Shown here: positions 21,001-34,700 of the stretch, in pieces
Numbering within the stretch: position 1 is the stretch's first letter
Layout of the letters: the number at the start of each line of letters is the position of its first letter
Source: Phallusia mammillata
Taxonomy: Eukaryota > Chordata > Ascidiacea > Phlebobranchia > Ascidiidae
DNA length: 64,000 nucleotides
NCBI GenBank assembly: GCA_003260075.1
Contig: QLIY01000058.1
Location: 124,001-188,000 of the forward strand
Reading direction: 5' to 3'
Notes under the pieces: model-generated
Databases searched by the model: none
Told to the model about the DNA's origin: nothing
The model's input: the letters and a program-made list of their open reading frames with translations, nothing else
Made by a program: the position numbers and the translations under genes

Positions 21001-24000
21001 AAGCCACTAAACCTCTCTAGCGCCGCCTCTCTTCAGTGGTCAATAGGTGGGTGAAAATATTTTACTTATAAAACGTGAAATGTCGGAGCGCTGGCAACCA
21101 AATACTTTCATGTTAAAATAAATATAATGATCTTGTGTTCAAAGACTTGTTTGCCTTTTTTTCTTGTTTATTGCATTTTTTCTTGTTTATTCCTGCATAA
21201 AAAGTACCAAATTTAACCGTTCAAATAGATAGGGTCAGCTACTTGCAATGGCCACTAGTGACTCCAGCTGATCCATTTCTGTTTGCGTCGTTGTCATTGA
21301 ATGTACATAACTGCTTGCTTACTATATGCGCGTGAACGAAATAAATGAATTGAATAAGAATAATCATAAAGTTTGATATCATTTTGTAAATTTAACGGAA
21401 TTAAATAAGGAAGAAATTTGCTTATTGCGCAATTAAATCTCTCCTAAATCAATCAAGAAATAGAACCGAACCCGTAAGTGCTGCGGAAAATTGAAGCCTG
21501 AACCCGATTTTGTAATGAGACCGAACTAGGCCGGAATCCTGGTTTACAAACGCGAAAAACGTCACAAATGTGAGCGAGTGTTGAGGCAAGCTCAAATCAA
21601 GTCCAACTAACCCGTCATGAAAGCCTGGTCCGACTTACAGCTGTTTCTCTCTAAAATTTCAAACGCATTTCAACATTCTTCGTTAACATTCAAAGTATGT
21701 GTTGTTTAATCATTGTATGTGTTGGTGCTCATATCGTTACATAGGTTTTCCCACAAACCATGTTTTTGTCCAGGCTCGGGATCTTGCCGACCAATAGACG
21801 GCCACGTCAAAGTGTTGTACCGGATACCGTCCGTTTCCAGCAGCTGGACAATATTTAAAAGCGTCAAGTGAGTCGTTAACAGTTTGTCAGAAAATACATC
21901 ATGCTATTTTTGCTACATGTTGTCATCAATGTCATTGAATAACACTATACACTTATAAGGCAGCGAGATTTTTTTCGGACGTTGTAAGCAATCTGCCGCT
22001 TTCATTAAAATAAACGTTGCAACTGCAGGAAGTATCACATTTCTTGTTTTACTAACGTCCGACTTTCTATCAACTGAGCCCAATGAACATTTTAGCAACT
22101 GGAATCGAACGTTTCTTAAAACACGAATACTTTCGTTGTGTACCCAGATGTCTTCAGAACAGTTTTCAGAACATAATGTTTCTTCAGAACCCCAGGTCGT
22201 GATCAGCCAAGTGTGGTTCACGTGACAACGGTGCCCAGTGAAGCGAAACGTGCTGACGTCGAGTTAATGTTTTCGGAGAACTCCACGACGTCATCTAGCG
22301 GGTGTTGGGCGCTGGACAATGTTGTGATCGTGAGCGAAACCGACCGACCATCGCACATCTACGATAACTTCGATCCAACCGATGCAAATAACTGGATATT
22401 CATGCCGGGTGGAAATATAAAGGTGGGTTGCATGTTAGGGAAAGTACAACAAGGTGGTTTTGGTGTTTACTTCGTAGTCACGAGGTAATGGGTTAAAAAC
22501 TCACCCCCACTGGGATTTTGTTTCAAATTATTAACATTTTTGTCACATTGGGAGATTTTTTTCGAGGTACCAAACTGCATGGTGGACTTTGCCAACAGGT
22601 TTATAGAGCTCTCCTGTCATTGTATTTTTATACCGACGTTTCGACGTCCTATATAGGTCGCCTTCGTCAGAGCAAAAAAACATCGAAGCGTCGGAATAAA
22701 AATACAATTGCCAGAAGAGCTCTATAAATAGATTTGATATTAGGCTTGGCAGCAACAGTTTACTTACAAGTTATTTTCATCAACTGTTGTGCCAACTTGA
22801 AATCCATGTCTCGATTATCACAGGACACCGAATGTACATCAGACGGCAACGCCATCGTGTTCCGGGGGAGTGGAGGGCCTACATACGTCACATCACGTGA
22901 TATCGACTTGTCCGACGGATCACCGGAAGGAAATGACGTCACTGACATGATGAGAAGGTTTTATAAGTATTTTAAAAGTTGCCAAAAATGGTTGTCAGCA
23001 ATAAACTTGTTTGCTTACATGTTATTAAAATAGTTTCTTGTCGTACCAATGAAATAACATTTATCCTCAGCGGCGGAGTAATAGAGAGAGGCGCTTGCGG
23101 ACACGATCCCGAAGAGATAGTTCGACTCTTTAACGGAGCCGGTGCAAGGACGTACTGCACAAGTCCGGATCTAGATCTTAACAACAAAATTGCCGCTAAG
23201 TTTACGCTTAGCATCGGTAAGTAGGGCGCGATTTCAAAACATCTTATTATTTAACTCGCAAAGCTGTCAACTAATTGGAACAGTTGCGTGTGACGTAATA
23301 ATGTGTTATTGTTTACTTCAGGTTCGGGAAACTGCTCGCGAAGTACGTCACACAGCATGGACGTGCAGTACTATTACGTCACAAATGATGTCAAACACGT
23401 CATCAAGAATTTTTACTTTGACGCGTACAGGGTAAGAGATGCTTAAGGTAAAAATGACACGATTTAAGTTTCGTAATGTTCATATTGCACCAACGAACGG
23501 CATGCTTGAGTTGAGTTAGTTAAGCTTGTTGCGCTAAAACAATCAACAAGCCGGGAATAGCTGCGCAACGTTGCGAAAAACAGGCCCCCCCCCCTGTCAA
23601 ACACGTCATCAAGAATTTTTACTTTGACGCGTACAGGGTAAGTAATGCTTAAGGTAAAGATGACACTATTTAAATTTTGTGATGGTCATATTGCACCAAC
23701 GAACGAGTTGAGTTGAGTTAGTTAAGCTTGTTGCACTAAAACAATCAACAAGCCGGGAATAGCTGCGCAACGTTGCGAAAAATTGTGAAGGGCACAATTG
23801 GTGAATCATTGCTGAACCCGATGCAGCTACGCCAGCGGTTCTCAAACTAGGGTCCCCGGTCCTTTAAGGCTCCGTGAGGCAATTTTTTTAGGACTGCGAA
23901 AAGGTTGAAGTAATTCTATAATCTTATATGGCGTCAGTTTGTGCCACTAAATCGGGGGGACCGCGAAGCGGTTGAAGTAATTCTATAATTCTCAGTTTGT

Positions 24001-27000
24001 GCCACTAAATAAGTTTAATCAAAGTAGAATTGAGAATCGACTGTCTCCATTGCTAAACAATGACATTTATTGCATGAAACTAAGAAAAATGTTTTGAAAA
24101 AATAAAAAAAAAACTTTGAGAACCGCTGAGCTACACCGTATTATGAGGCGTTATGTGACGAGAGCTCACAAAAAAGTGAGGTTGGCGCATTGTGAGCACA
24201 ACACGACTGGGGGGAAACAGAGCACAACACGACTGGGGGTTGAACCAGTCGCATGTGTTTTGCAACATAACTTTGTCATCGTCAGTAAATGCCAAGAAAG
24301 AGTATTTTAAACGCCAAATAACTCTACATTTCTGAATACATTTGTTACCTGTACACTGTATTCCCCCCCCCCCACAATGACATTTATTGCATGAAACTAA
24401 GAAAAATGTTTTGAAAAAATATAAAAAAAACTTTAGAGAACCGCTGAGCTACACCGTATTATGAAAAGTTATGTGACGGGAGCTTACAAAAAAGTGAGGT
24501 TGGCGCACTGTGATACGACTGGGGAGGGAAACACTGCTTGTGTTTTGCAACATAACTTTGTCATCGTCAGTAAATGTCAAGAAAGAGTATTTTAAACGTC
24601 AAATAACCCTACATTTCTGAATACATTTGTTACCTGTACACTGTATTCCCCAAAGCTGATGATAATATTGTTCTAACCCCCGTTTTTCACCCACAGACCC
24701 CCACCCCTGTAATAGTTCCGATTCCGCACCAAGCCCAGTCACATGGAGCCAGTATATGTTTCGCACAACGTACACATAAGGGGGCGGATCGCAACGTTTG
24801 GGGGATGGGCTCGTTCCGATTGGTGGACACGCCCACAACCAGCCACCACTTCGCACAGTTCAGACTCAACATGAATTGCGGCCATGGTGACGTCACAACC
24901 AGGTGAGACCACGTGACTTGTATCACGTCATTGTCTTTAGCTTTTCGTGTTCAGTTTTTTTCGGCTGGTTGCACAACCTTTACCTTTATAGTCAACGATT
25001 GTATAACGCTTTTTGTTGTGCGTTTAATACAGGTGGTATTAGTGTGTACAGTTGAACAACATAATTTACATGTGTCTAATAACATCCCAAATATACGTAA
25101 AAAAGCTACATGCTTTACGAAATTAACATCCCAAATATACGTAAAAAGCTACATGCTTTATTAATAAAACATTTCGCCAAATGTTCATGCAATCATCTGT
25201 GATAACGTTTGAATAATGAAGCATGTCGTTTTTACATCAGTTGGGACGTTATTTTCATCTATAGACTTATGAACAGATCCGTGTATGGTGTTTTTATTCA
25301 CATATATTTTCAGGTTCTGTTAAACCCCCCCCCCCATCATCTGTGATAACGTTTGAATAATGAAGCATGTCGTTTTTACATCATTTTGGGACGTTATTTT
25401 CGCCTGTAGACTTATGAACAGATCCGTGTATGGTGTTTTTATTCATATATATTCTCAGGCTCTGTTAAGCTAATGTCAGAGAGCAGGCAAAAACGATATA
25501 TTGCATTCCCGGAACAAATATAACATCTCCTTTTATCCGGTGCATTAATATCAAACTATTCCATTCTGGTTACAAATTACATGCCAGTGTTAACCCATTT
25601 TTTTTTACTCAGAATCAAACTCCAATATTCCACCGACCTCGGTCGAACTTGGAACTTGCTTCAAAACGAATGTTTACCTGAAGTTTGTGGAGGGAAACAT
25701 TGGGCCCAGCACACGGTGTACCACGCACAGTCCCATACAGGGTGAGTGGTGAACTATACTTGCTGATAATGTGATAAGTCGCAATTTGTATCATTTCTTT
25801 AAAAATTAATATGCTACAGAAGAGCTTGTACACGAGGAATACACTGTTATTCTAAAGGTTTAATGACAAATTTTGTCATCATCAATGCAAAATATTAACT
25901 TAAACAATCCCCCTTCGTTCTTTAATGTTTGCAAGTTGTATTTTAATTTGTGAACTTCATTGTAGTATCTAATTTAGGCAATTTAAAATATATTTGTTTT
26001 CCAATGCAGACGATTCGGTTTATTGTAAACTGGTTAATCGCATAATCCGTTTCTTTGCATCGTGATCGAAAATGCAAAGCTATTTGTTTAGAAAATCGCC
26101 CCAGCTTGTAAAGAAGCTTCACAAAACTGTTATTCGATTAACCGGATCCGTCTGTTATATGAAAAGCTAATTGACATTTAAATAGCTACAACCCCCCCCC
26201 CGTTTTGAAAAAAATATGAAAAAGTTTGGGAACCACTGTGTTAAACTAAGCTTAATCAGAAGGCAAAAAGCGATAAATTGAAAAAAAAATTGAACATCTT
26301 TCTCTTTATCTTTCGTATTTCCATTTAACAATAACCCTATTCCTTTCTGGTTACAAATTATCTTTATATTTAAACCCCGGCGTTTCAACTCAGGATCAAA
26401 CTCCAATATTCCACCGACCTCGGCCGAACTTGGAACTTGCTTCAAAACGAATGTTTACCTGAAGTTTGTGGAGGAAAACATTGGGCCCAGCACACGGTGT
26501 ACCACGCACAGTCCCATACAGGGTGAGTGGTGAACTATACTTGCTGATAATGTGATAAGTCGCAATTTGTATCATTTCTTTAAAAATTAATATGCTACAG
26601 AAGAGCTTGTACACGAGGAATACACTGTTATTTTAAAGGTTTAATGGCAAATTTTGTTATCATCGATGCAAAATATTTACTTAAACAATCCCCCTTTGTT
26701 GTTTAATAAAGTTGCTCTTTGTTCATGAAAAAGAATTTGCAAGTTATATTTTAATTTGTGAACTCATTTGTAGTGTCTAATTTATTCAATTTAAAAATAT
26801 ATTTGTTTTCCAATGCAGACGATTCGGTTAATTGTAAACTGGTTAATCGCATAATCCGTTTTTTTGCATCGTGATCGAAAATGCAAAGCTATTTGTTTAG
26901 AAAATCGCCCCGGCTTCTAAAGAAGCTTCACAAAACTCTTATTCGATTAACCGGATTCGTCTGTTATATGAAAAACTAATTGACATTTAAATAGCTACAT

Positions 27001-30000
27001 CCCCCCCCCCTTTATTTAACACAAAACTTTTATTCCAAACCTTATTGTTATTGTTGGTAAAGTTAATCCCCCCCCCCCCCAAACAACAACAGACAACAGC
27101 AAACCTGTTTTCATCAGCAACTATATAATATTTCACAAACTGCATTTATTTAACATTTATTTAACACAAAACTTTTATTCCAAACCTTATTGTTATTGTT
27201 GGTTATGTAAAGTTGAAATATTTCACAGTTGGATGCGAGCTACGGTGGTCCTTCCCCCCTCAGCTCTCACTTCGAAAACCCGCTTCCGGTGGATCGAACC
27301 CCCCAGCAATATGACGTCACACTGGTCGATTGATGACGTATTTATCGGAAGTGACGTATGGTGTCCAGATTTCTGTAGTGGACACGGGTCATGCATGACT
27401 GAGCAGGGCTGCAAGTTAGTAGTATTTCTATTGTCGTTGTATCTTTACATGCTTGATGCGGGTTCCAAAACGAGCTTCATGCAGTCAACCACGGCGATTC
27501 GTTTTATAATTTTAGTGGTTTTATACAATTTCTTATGAATGCCAAGTCAGAAGTGTTTTTGCTATTAATAATCTGCAGACAGTGCACACTGTTTCGACCT
27601 GTAATGTCTCATCAGCGCAGCTGGTGACAAGAAGGTCGTGCTGACTGGTGTAGCCATCTAATAGCCCCCCCCCCAAAAACCCGCTTCCGGTGGATCGAAC
27701 CCCCCAGCAATGTGACGTCACACTGGTCGATTGATGACGTCTTCATCGGAAGTGACGTATGGTGTCCGGATTTCTGTACTGGACATGGGTCTTGCATGGC
27801 TGAGCAGGGCTGCAAGTTAGTAGCTTTTAACTTCTATTGTTGTATGTGCCTTATGCGGGTTCCTGAGCGAGCTTCGTGCAGTCAACCACGGCGATTTGTT
27901 TGGTTGTTTAATGGTGTCATACACAATTTCTCATCAATTCCCAAGACAGAAGGTCTCGTATTATTAGTAAGCTGCAGACAATACACACTGTTTCGGTCTA
28001 TTTTTCGGTTTTCGGTCTCCTTAGTGCAGCTGGTAACAAGAGATCGGCCGTATTGGCTAGGGTAGTCATCCGATGTCACTCCAGTTTGTTGGGAGTAACA
28101 GGCTATTATTATTATTGTTGTTATTTCAATATTTTTTCTCTGCCCAAAGCGAGTTTGGTAACGAGCTTTGTGCAGTGGACCACAGTATAACGTTTGAAAT
28201 CTGTCAAGCAAGCTACCCAGATATTTTCTACGGTTTTGGACTTGGTGTAATGACGTAACTATGACGAGTTTATCGATGTAATGACGTAACTGTGACGCAG
28301 ATGTGACGTGGGCTACTCGGGTTTATCGTGCAACGTCACCGACAAGCATTTGCTGGGATTTCTGTCGGAAGATTTCCCCCCCCCCCCAGTGGACCACAGT
28401 ATAACGTTCGAAGCCGATCAATCAAGCTACCCAGATATTGTTTATGCTTTTTGATCTTGTGCGGCTGCCCGAAGCTAGATAGCATCCGGTTTTGAACTCA
28501 GTTTATCGATGTAACTATGACGCAGATGTGACGTGGGCTACTCAGGTTTATCGTGCAACGTCACCGACAAGCATTTACTGGGATTTCTGTCGGAGGATTT
28601 TAACTCGGGAAAAATCGACCCAGCGTTGTTTGATCAGGTTTGTAAGTTATGAAGTCTTCATCTTAATGTTTGGATTGACTTCTTAGGCCAGGGTTGGGGT
28701 GGTGGGAAAAGGGGAACTGTGTACTCTCAAGGGGTCTTGTTGTGAGTGGAATTTTCCGGTAGTTGAGTAAAATATCATTCCAAATACAGTGCTTTTAATT
28801 TGTAGCATAAAATTTATTGTTCACAAGATCTTAGTTTCTTGTTGTATTGTATAAAAAGAAATTATAATTACTGAATTAATTTGTCTTGGTTAATTTATCA
28901 GTTAGAGTGGTTGATGGGATGAAAGAGATTGATTTGCATGCGGCAGACGAGATTTAAACGTACGCTTGTGATTGGTTGTATTTTATCACGTGATTGTTGC
29001 CACAGGAAACCGGAGCTTCAGTTAGTTTCGATTGTGGGATTGTCGGTTCGGGAAAGTCCCTCGTTTTCTCCGGTAGTGGCAGCAGAGAGCTGGTGACGGT
29101 TCCACTCAATGGGACAAATATGAGGTTAGGCAATTTGCTTACATTGCTTTAAAGCGGGAAAATTCACCGAATCTTTGTAGGTTTTTGCAGTTTACGATTT
29201 TAATGGGACGTTATTCTGACACCGGTTCGTGTAAACCGCCGAGCCGGCCAGGAGGTGGCGTGCTTGTGCAGTACACGGTGAACAGCGGCACCACGTGGTC
29301 ACTCATACATCTCATCCCGTTCACATTCAAGAGATTTCCCGAGTAAGTGATTGTGTGTTAAGTCTGAAACCTGATGAAAGATGCCATCTTTAATCCAACT
29401 ATCTCATGAACTGGTGAAACAGCGCCCCCCCCCCACAGCGGCACCACGTGGTCACTCATACATCTCATCCCGTTCACATTTAAGAGATTTCCGGAGTAAG
29501 TGATTGTGTGTTAAGTCTGAAACCTGATGAAAGATGCCATGTTTAATCCAACTATCCCATAAACTGGTGAAACAGCGACTTACCACTTTAATGCCGATAT
29601 TATATTCAAGCCACATTTACGATGATAATTTTATCTGTAAGCCATTTTATGTTCACGTGTTCTATTTGTTTGTTCTGTTTCAGTATAAAACTCTTTCTGT
29701 GGCTTTTTTCAGCCTAAAAGTTAAATAATAATTGTACACTTTTTCTCCCCCCCCCCGTTCTGTTTCAGTATAAAACTCTTTCTGTGGCTTTTTTCAGCCT
29801 AAAAATTAAATGATAATTGTACACTTTTCCATTTATTACCCTGGGTTTAGTAAAGCGGTTTGAAATTTCTCATAAGTTCAAACTATAGTTTCCATGAAAC
29901 TTTCCTGGGTTCGTTACTGAAACCCACAAGCTGTAATGTTTATCAAACTTCCATCACAGGGTTGTCACACTATTGCTGCCCGACCGAGCCAAGCGTGAAG

Positions 30001-31672
30001 GCTTACAAGTCAGGTGGGCTCAACAATCAAGGGAAAACCCCGCCGGTGACGCAGTATGGGCGCTCGATGACGTCATGGTAACGTCACACCTCTTCAAGAC
30101 CGCCTACAGCACGTCAGTCAACTTCCATTTGGGGGCGCTACAGCCGTACTGCAATCGTTCACTGGTTTTGGCGTAAGTCTATTATTCATGATCAAAATGA
30201 CAACTTTAGTAATAGATCAAAACTATCCAACAGCATTTCCCCCCCCCCCGGGCGCTACAGCCGTACTGCAATCGTTCACTGGTTTTGGCGTAAGTCTTTT
30301 GTTCATGATCAAAATGACAACTTTAGTAATGGATCAAAACTATCCAACAGCATGTCTTAAACAGACGGTTACTGTTTGCCTTTTTTAACTATAATACAGT
30401 AAAACCAATAGACTGTAAATCCTTGGTAAAACACAATCAGACGGTTCAAATAAAGGAATCTATATTTCGCCAATGTGGGATCATCAGTTCCTGGATATTG
30501 AAATAAAAATGATTGCTAAAACAAACACGCTAAAATAAATAAAAGCAGTAAAACACTAAAACAAGATATTACTGTTTGAAACTGTCNACTGACGATCACT
30601 GTTTGCCTTTTTAACTATAATACACTAAAACCAATGTAAGATAAAATCCTAATCAGTCGGTTTTAAATCAAGGAATGTATATTTCGCCTATGTGGCATCA
30701 TCAGTTCCTGGATATTGAAATAAAAATGATTGCTGAAACAAACACGCTAAAATAAATAAAAGCAGTAAAACACTAAAACAAGATATTACTGTTTGAAACT
30801 GTCAACGTTATTTGAACCAACCTCAAAACGCAAACAAAACAAGCGCAACTCTGGGCACCGAATCCAAAGCAGTAAAACAAAAAAAAACAAGATATTCTTG
30901 TTTCTTCTGTTTTTGAGTTGTTAACTTTTTACTTTACCCCAGTTTCACCCCCGGTGGTCCCCCCCACAACAACCAAGTAAGATTCGCCGAAACCCAGTCC
31001 TTCCACGTCACTTCCGGTTACGTGTTGCAAGCTGAAATCGTTATCGGTTGCGGGGAATCACCCACACCGGTCGATGGCGATCGCTCATTGGCTGTAAATG
31101 GGGGCGTGGCACTCGACACCTCCCTCTTATTGGAATATTCTGTTGATCTTGGTAGAACGTGGCACTTAGTTCACGAGGTGAGATGAAATTGTAACTCAAC
31201 TTTCTATCGGTGACATAAGTGTGGTTTTCAACTTTTCAACCCTTACGTTTATTTTTATCCGGTTTCAACTAACAAACTGTGCATTAAGTTGTGAATTATC
31301 TAATGCTAAAAACTGAATAAAAACAGCGAAAAATGAGTAGGATTAAATTCTGGCCTAAAATCGGTCAACCCTTAATATACAAAGAGTAACAATTAAATAT
31401 TTCGCATGTCTGGAAATCGTTAAGTCCTCGAAACCAACAACAAGTAAAATATGTAAGTAAAATACATACACGTCTCGGCAAAATTTTAACCCTGCGTAAG
31501 TTGCAACGCTCATACACATTTGTTTTTTCCCACCAGTTATCGGTGCCAGGCGACTCATCATCTTCCATTTATCATTCTGCTTCAACCTATCACTCATCCG
31601 AATATACAACATGGATGCGAGCAACTGTTGTTTTGCCTCAAACCACCTGGTAATGTTCGACTGCTACTCGTT

Positions 31673-31757
<85 letters not shown>

Positions 31758-34700
31758 AAAATGAATTTTCTTGAATTTGTTTATTTTGTTTAGCTTTTTT
31801 CTTGATTTTTAAAAGGCTTGAATTTTCACATTATTTTTTTGCACTTTCATCTTTCTTTCAACCTGACATAGACGAGTTGACGTTGTACCAGTTTTTTCTT
31901 AGGTCTGAATCGACAAGGTTACGTGTAGCTCAGCTTACGTTCAATGACGCGACCGACACATGGGCAGTAGATAATGTTTACATGGGTCCAGCTTGTCCGT
32001 TGCATTGTAGAAACCATGGAAAGTGCAGGAACGGCGGATGCATGTGAGTTTCAAATGAAATAAACTTAACAATTGCAAATTTTACCCTTAATTTTTTGGT
32101 ATTTTTAAATTATTCTTGTAGTTTTAGTTTTTCTTGTTGTCCAAAAATTTTAAACTTGGCTGAACATAACAAGTGGAAGTTTTTCCTTAACTTTTAATAT
32201 TATTATTTTTTGTAATTTTGGTTTTTGTTGGTTGTCTTGAAAATCTCAAAGTTGCTGATACATATAGTAGACTATATGGAAAATTTTATTTATGCGAATA
32301 AAAAAAAAAAACAGAAATCGATGGTATTATTTAGAAACCTTGCGTACGTGATGTAATAATGAAACATTTTGTGTTGTTTATTCACTTTGTACATTAAAAG
32401 CTTCTTAAACGCATATAATTATTGCCAGCCAAAATTTTCTGGATAAATGTAGCCCTTCATATCACTGATGATGGCATTAGCATTTGCCGATACGCGTTTA
32501 AAACATAATTAAGCATGTCGCTATTTGGCCGTTATTTTCCTGATTAGAATTTTCTAGTTTTGCAAAATGTTTTGTTCATAAAACGTCACAGTAGTAAAGA
32601 AAATATAAAATAACAAATTTCATCTTACATTTTTTTTTCTTTTTTGTCCAATTTTTTAAGTTTTCTTTGTAATTCTAGTTGTCCTAATATACAACACAAA
32701 TATCCTCATGTTACACATAAATATTTTTAATATATAATTCGTATTTCCAGTTGCGATCCCGGATACTCGGGGTACACTTGCACCCCCGACCTCCCCCTGC
32801 CCAACGGTGTGGAACATCCCTTCGATGACGTCACACAACTGCGTGCCGCCGGTTGGAAGGTCATCGGAGGTCACGTGGTTGGTGACGCAAAATCCGCCGT
32901 CGGGCGGGGATGCGACGTGATGACGTCACGCAACTATCTTCATTTCGACAAGGTGAATTGAAACAAAATTATAAGTTTGTGTTATTAGGTACGTTATAAT
33001 ATATGGAGAAAAAACACCGTTTTACGCGGGTTTGTTCATAAGTCTAATGACGAATATTACGGCACGAAAAGACGTGAAAATCGACGATTTATTCTCAAGC
33101 GTTTCCGCAAATGAGTATAGTGGTATTGGTAAATTTGTTTCATCTAATTTCGCTATTTTATTGTATTTATATTTAAATTTGACTGCAAGTGCAACAACAA
33201 TCAACCAATCAACTAGTCTTTCGGTGGTAAGAAGTTTTATTGAAAACTCGGAATAAACATCATTAAACGTTTACAGGTCGGTGTTCGGAAACTGGAAACT
33301 CCAGATATTGATACAAGTGGAGGAGGGCAGATTCAGTTCTACGTACAAATCGGAGGAGGGAAGTGCGAAGTTCCGACTCAACGATCAAACGGTTCGTAAA
33401 AATGGCATGTCTGCCTCAACCAGTGTGAAACATCCTCATTTTTTCAGGCGTCCTACTTCAGTTTTCAATCGACGGCGGTATCACGTGGTTCCTTATTCAA
33501 GAGTTGTACTATCGAGACTTCCCCTCGCCCACCTACGTGCACATGGGGATTCCCCTGGACGCGATGACGTCACACACCCGGTTTCGCTGGTGGCAGCCTC
33601 GAAACGGAGTAAGTACATTGCATTGTGATGCAATTTCGATGTGTTGCGTTAACCGTTGGGTGTCGCTCTTACCCAGGGCAAGAACTCGGACCGGTGGTCG
33701 ATCGATGACGTCATCATTGGTGAGCGAATGTTGAGTGATGACTCAACGATTGACGTCACAGATCCGCTGCCTAGTGATGGAATTCTTGAGAAACTGAGTG
33801 AACCAGCTACTGAACAAACCCCGGTAAGTTGGAGATTGAAAAACAAGTTATGTTATCGTAGTGGCTTAGATCAGCCCAGTACCGGCCCGAGAAGTTTGTT
33901 ACCGGGCCTTATGCTTTTTCAGGTTTAATGCTACAACAAATTTTGCCCATGTATCCCGGGAATGATAAACTAATTTATCCCCCCCCCCCCCCCCCCCCCC
34001 CCCCCCCTTTTAAAAACGGTCCGCAGTGCAAAAAAGGTTGCCGACCCCTGATTTAAAATAGATTGAGAATGAAATGGATTTGAATTTGCCATTTTCACCT
34101 TTCCATAATCGTTTCAGGAACAACATTTCGTTTTATCCAATGACGGGAATTGGGAGGACTTTTGCTCCCCAAAACAAGGATCGTTCGTCTTCAACAAAAA
34201 CAAGGGCGACCGTTTCGTCATGACTGATGACGTATTTCTGACGCAAGATGATGTTATTCAATTTCAGGTACCAGCTAATAAAACTTTATTGCAGCAAAAA
34301 TTTAATAAAATTAACCCAGAATACTGAAATGAGCCATTGTTCAGAAACTCTTTGGAGCGTTTGCTGAGAAACTTTGGAGTTTCGTTGGTTACCGACTTTC
34401 AAACATGTTTGAACTTATTGTTTAGAAACTTATAAGAATTTTCAAGTGTTTGTGATGTCAATTGGATACCTGCAATAACATGGTTTTGCTATATACTAGC
34501 TCTCTGACAATTAGGCTCCTCCGAGGTTTGAACTCACGACCTCAATTTACCTTTCAACTCCTTTTTTCTTATTTGTTTCAGATCAACATCGGTTGTTCCC
34601 ATAACTTTTCATACAAACATCCGGTGAAACTTCAATACAGCGCAGATGACGGCTACACTTGGGACTACGTACGTCACGCCTGCTACCAACATGGACGTCA

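Larger units (their letters stand above)
18045..22957 (+). other. RELN: RELN exons 1-9: signal peptide, reeler-like and linker region
   Basis: Exons: 18045-18219, 18444-18536, 18862-18985, 19717-19811 (copies at 19416 and 19959), 20683-20749, 20892-21046, 21774-21867, 22188-22422, 22824-22957. Residues 1-18 form a hydrophobic signal peptide ending near [16 protein letters not shown] and [13 protein letters not shown] match the reeler domain. RDDFDSG and [10 protein letters not shown] begin the linker before repeat 1, which ends with [10 protein letters not shown] and [11 protein letters not shown]. Exon 4's acceptor differs between copies (TTTTCACAG versus TATTCGAAG). Confidence 0.9.
23071..30130 (+). 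other. RELN: RELN repeat 1 (exons 10-18a) with EGF 1
   Basis: Exons: 23071-23216, 23322-23431, 24697-24902, 25613-25741 (copy 26394-26522), 27229-27414 (copy to 27815), 28526-28637 (partial copy from 28301), 29006-29124, 29181-29342, 29960-30172. Subrepeat A has [24 protein letters not shown] and [12 protein letters not shown] 1 is [11 protein letters not shown] through [10 protein letters not shown], split between two exons. Subrepeat B has [28 protein letters not shown] and VWALDDVMV. Confidence 0.9.
30073..33720 (+). other. RELN: RELN repeat 2 (exons 18b-25a) with EGF 2
   Basis: Exons after 18: 30943-31177, 31537-31649, 31903-32043, 32751-32952, 33277-33391, 33448-33608, 33677-33823. Subrepeat [27 protein letters not shown] and [12 protein letters not shown] 2: [11 protein letters not shown], then [11 protein letters not shown]. 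Subrepeat [23 protein letters not shown] and WSIDDVIIG. An 82-C run sits in the intron after exon 20. Confidence 0.9.

Noticed and set aside
24058..24650. CRISPR-like spaced repeats
   Set aside because: The repeated units are whole intron segments around a join, not short direct repeats with unique spacers, and the genome is eukaryotic.
25613..26522. Tandem mutually exclusive reelin exons (exon 13 twice, likewise 4, 14, 15, 30, 42, 54, 57)
   Set aside because: Each pair is separated by a G/C join, encodes the same residues and drags flanking intron with it, which fits allelic copies better than alternative exons.
31520..31793. Open frames with long poly-proline tracts
   Set aside because: Created by the C82 run; a similar proline/glycine pair at 37994-38225 comes from C48. 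Only the start of the first overlaps a real (RELN) exon, in another context.
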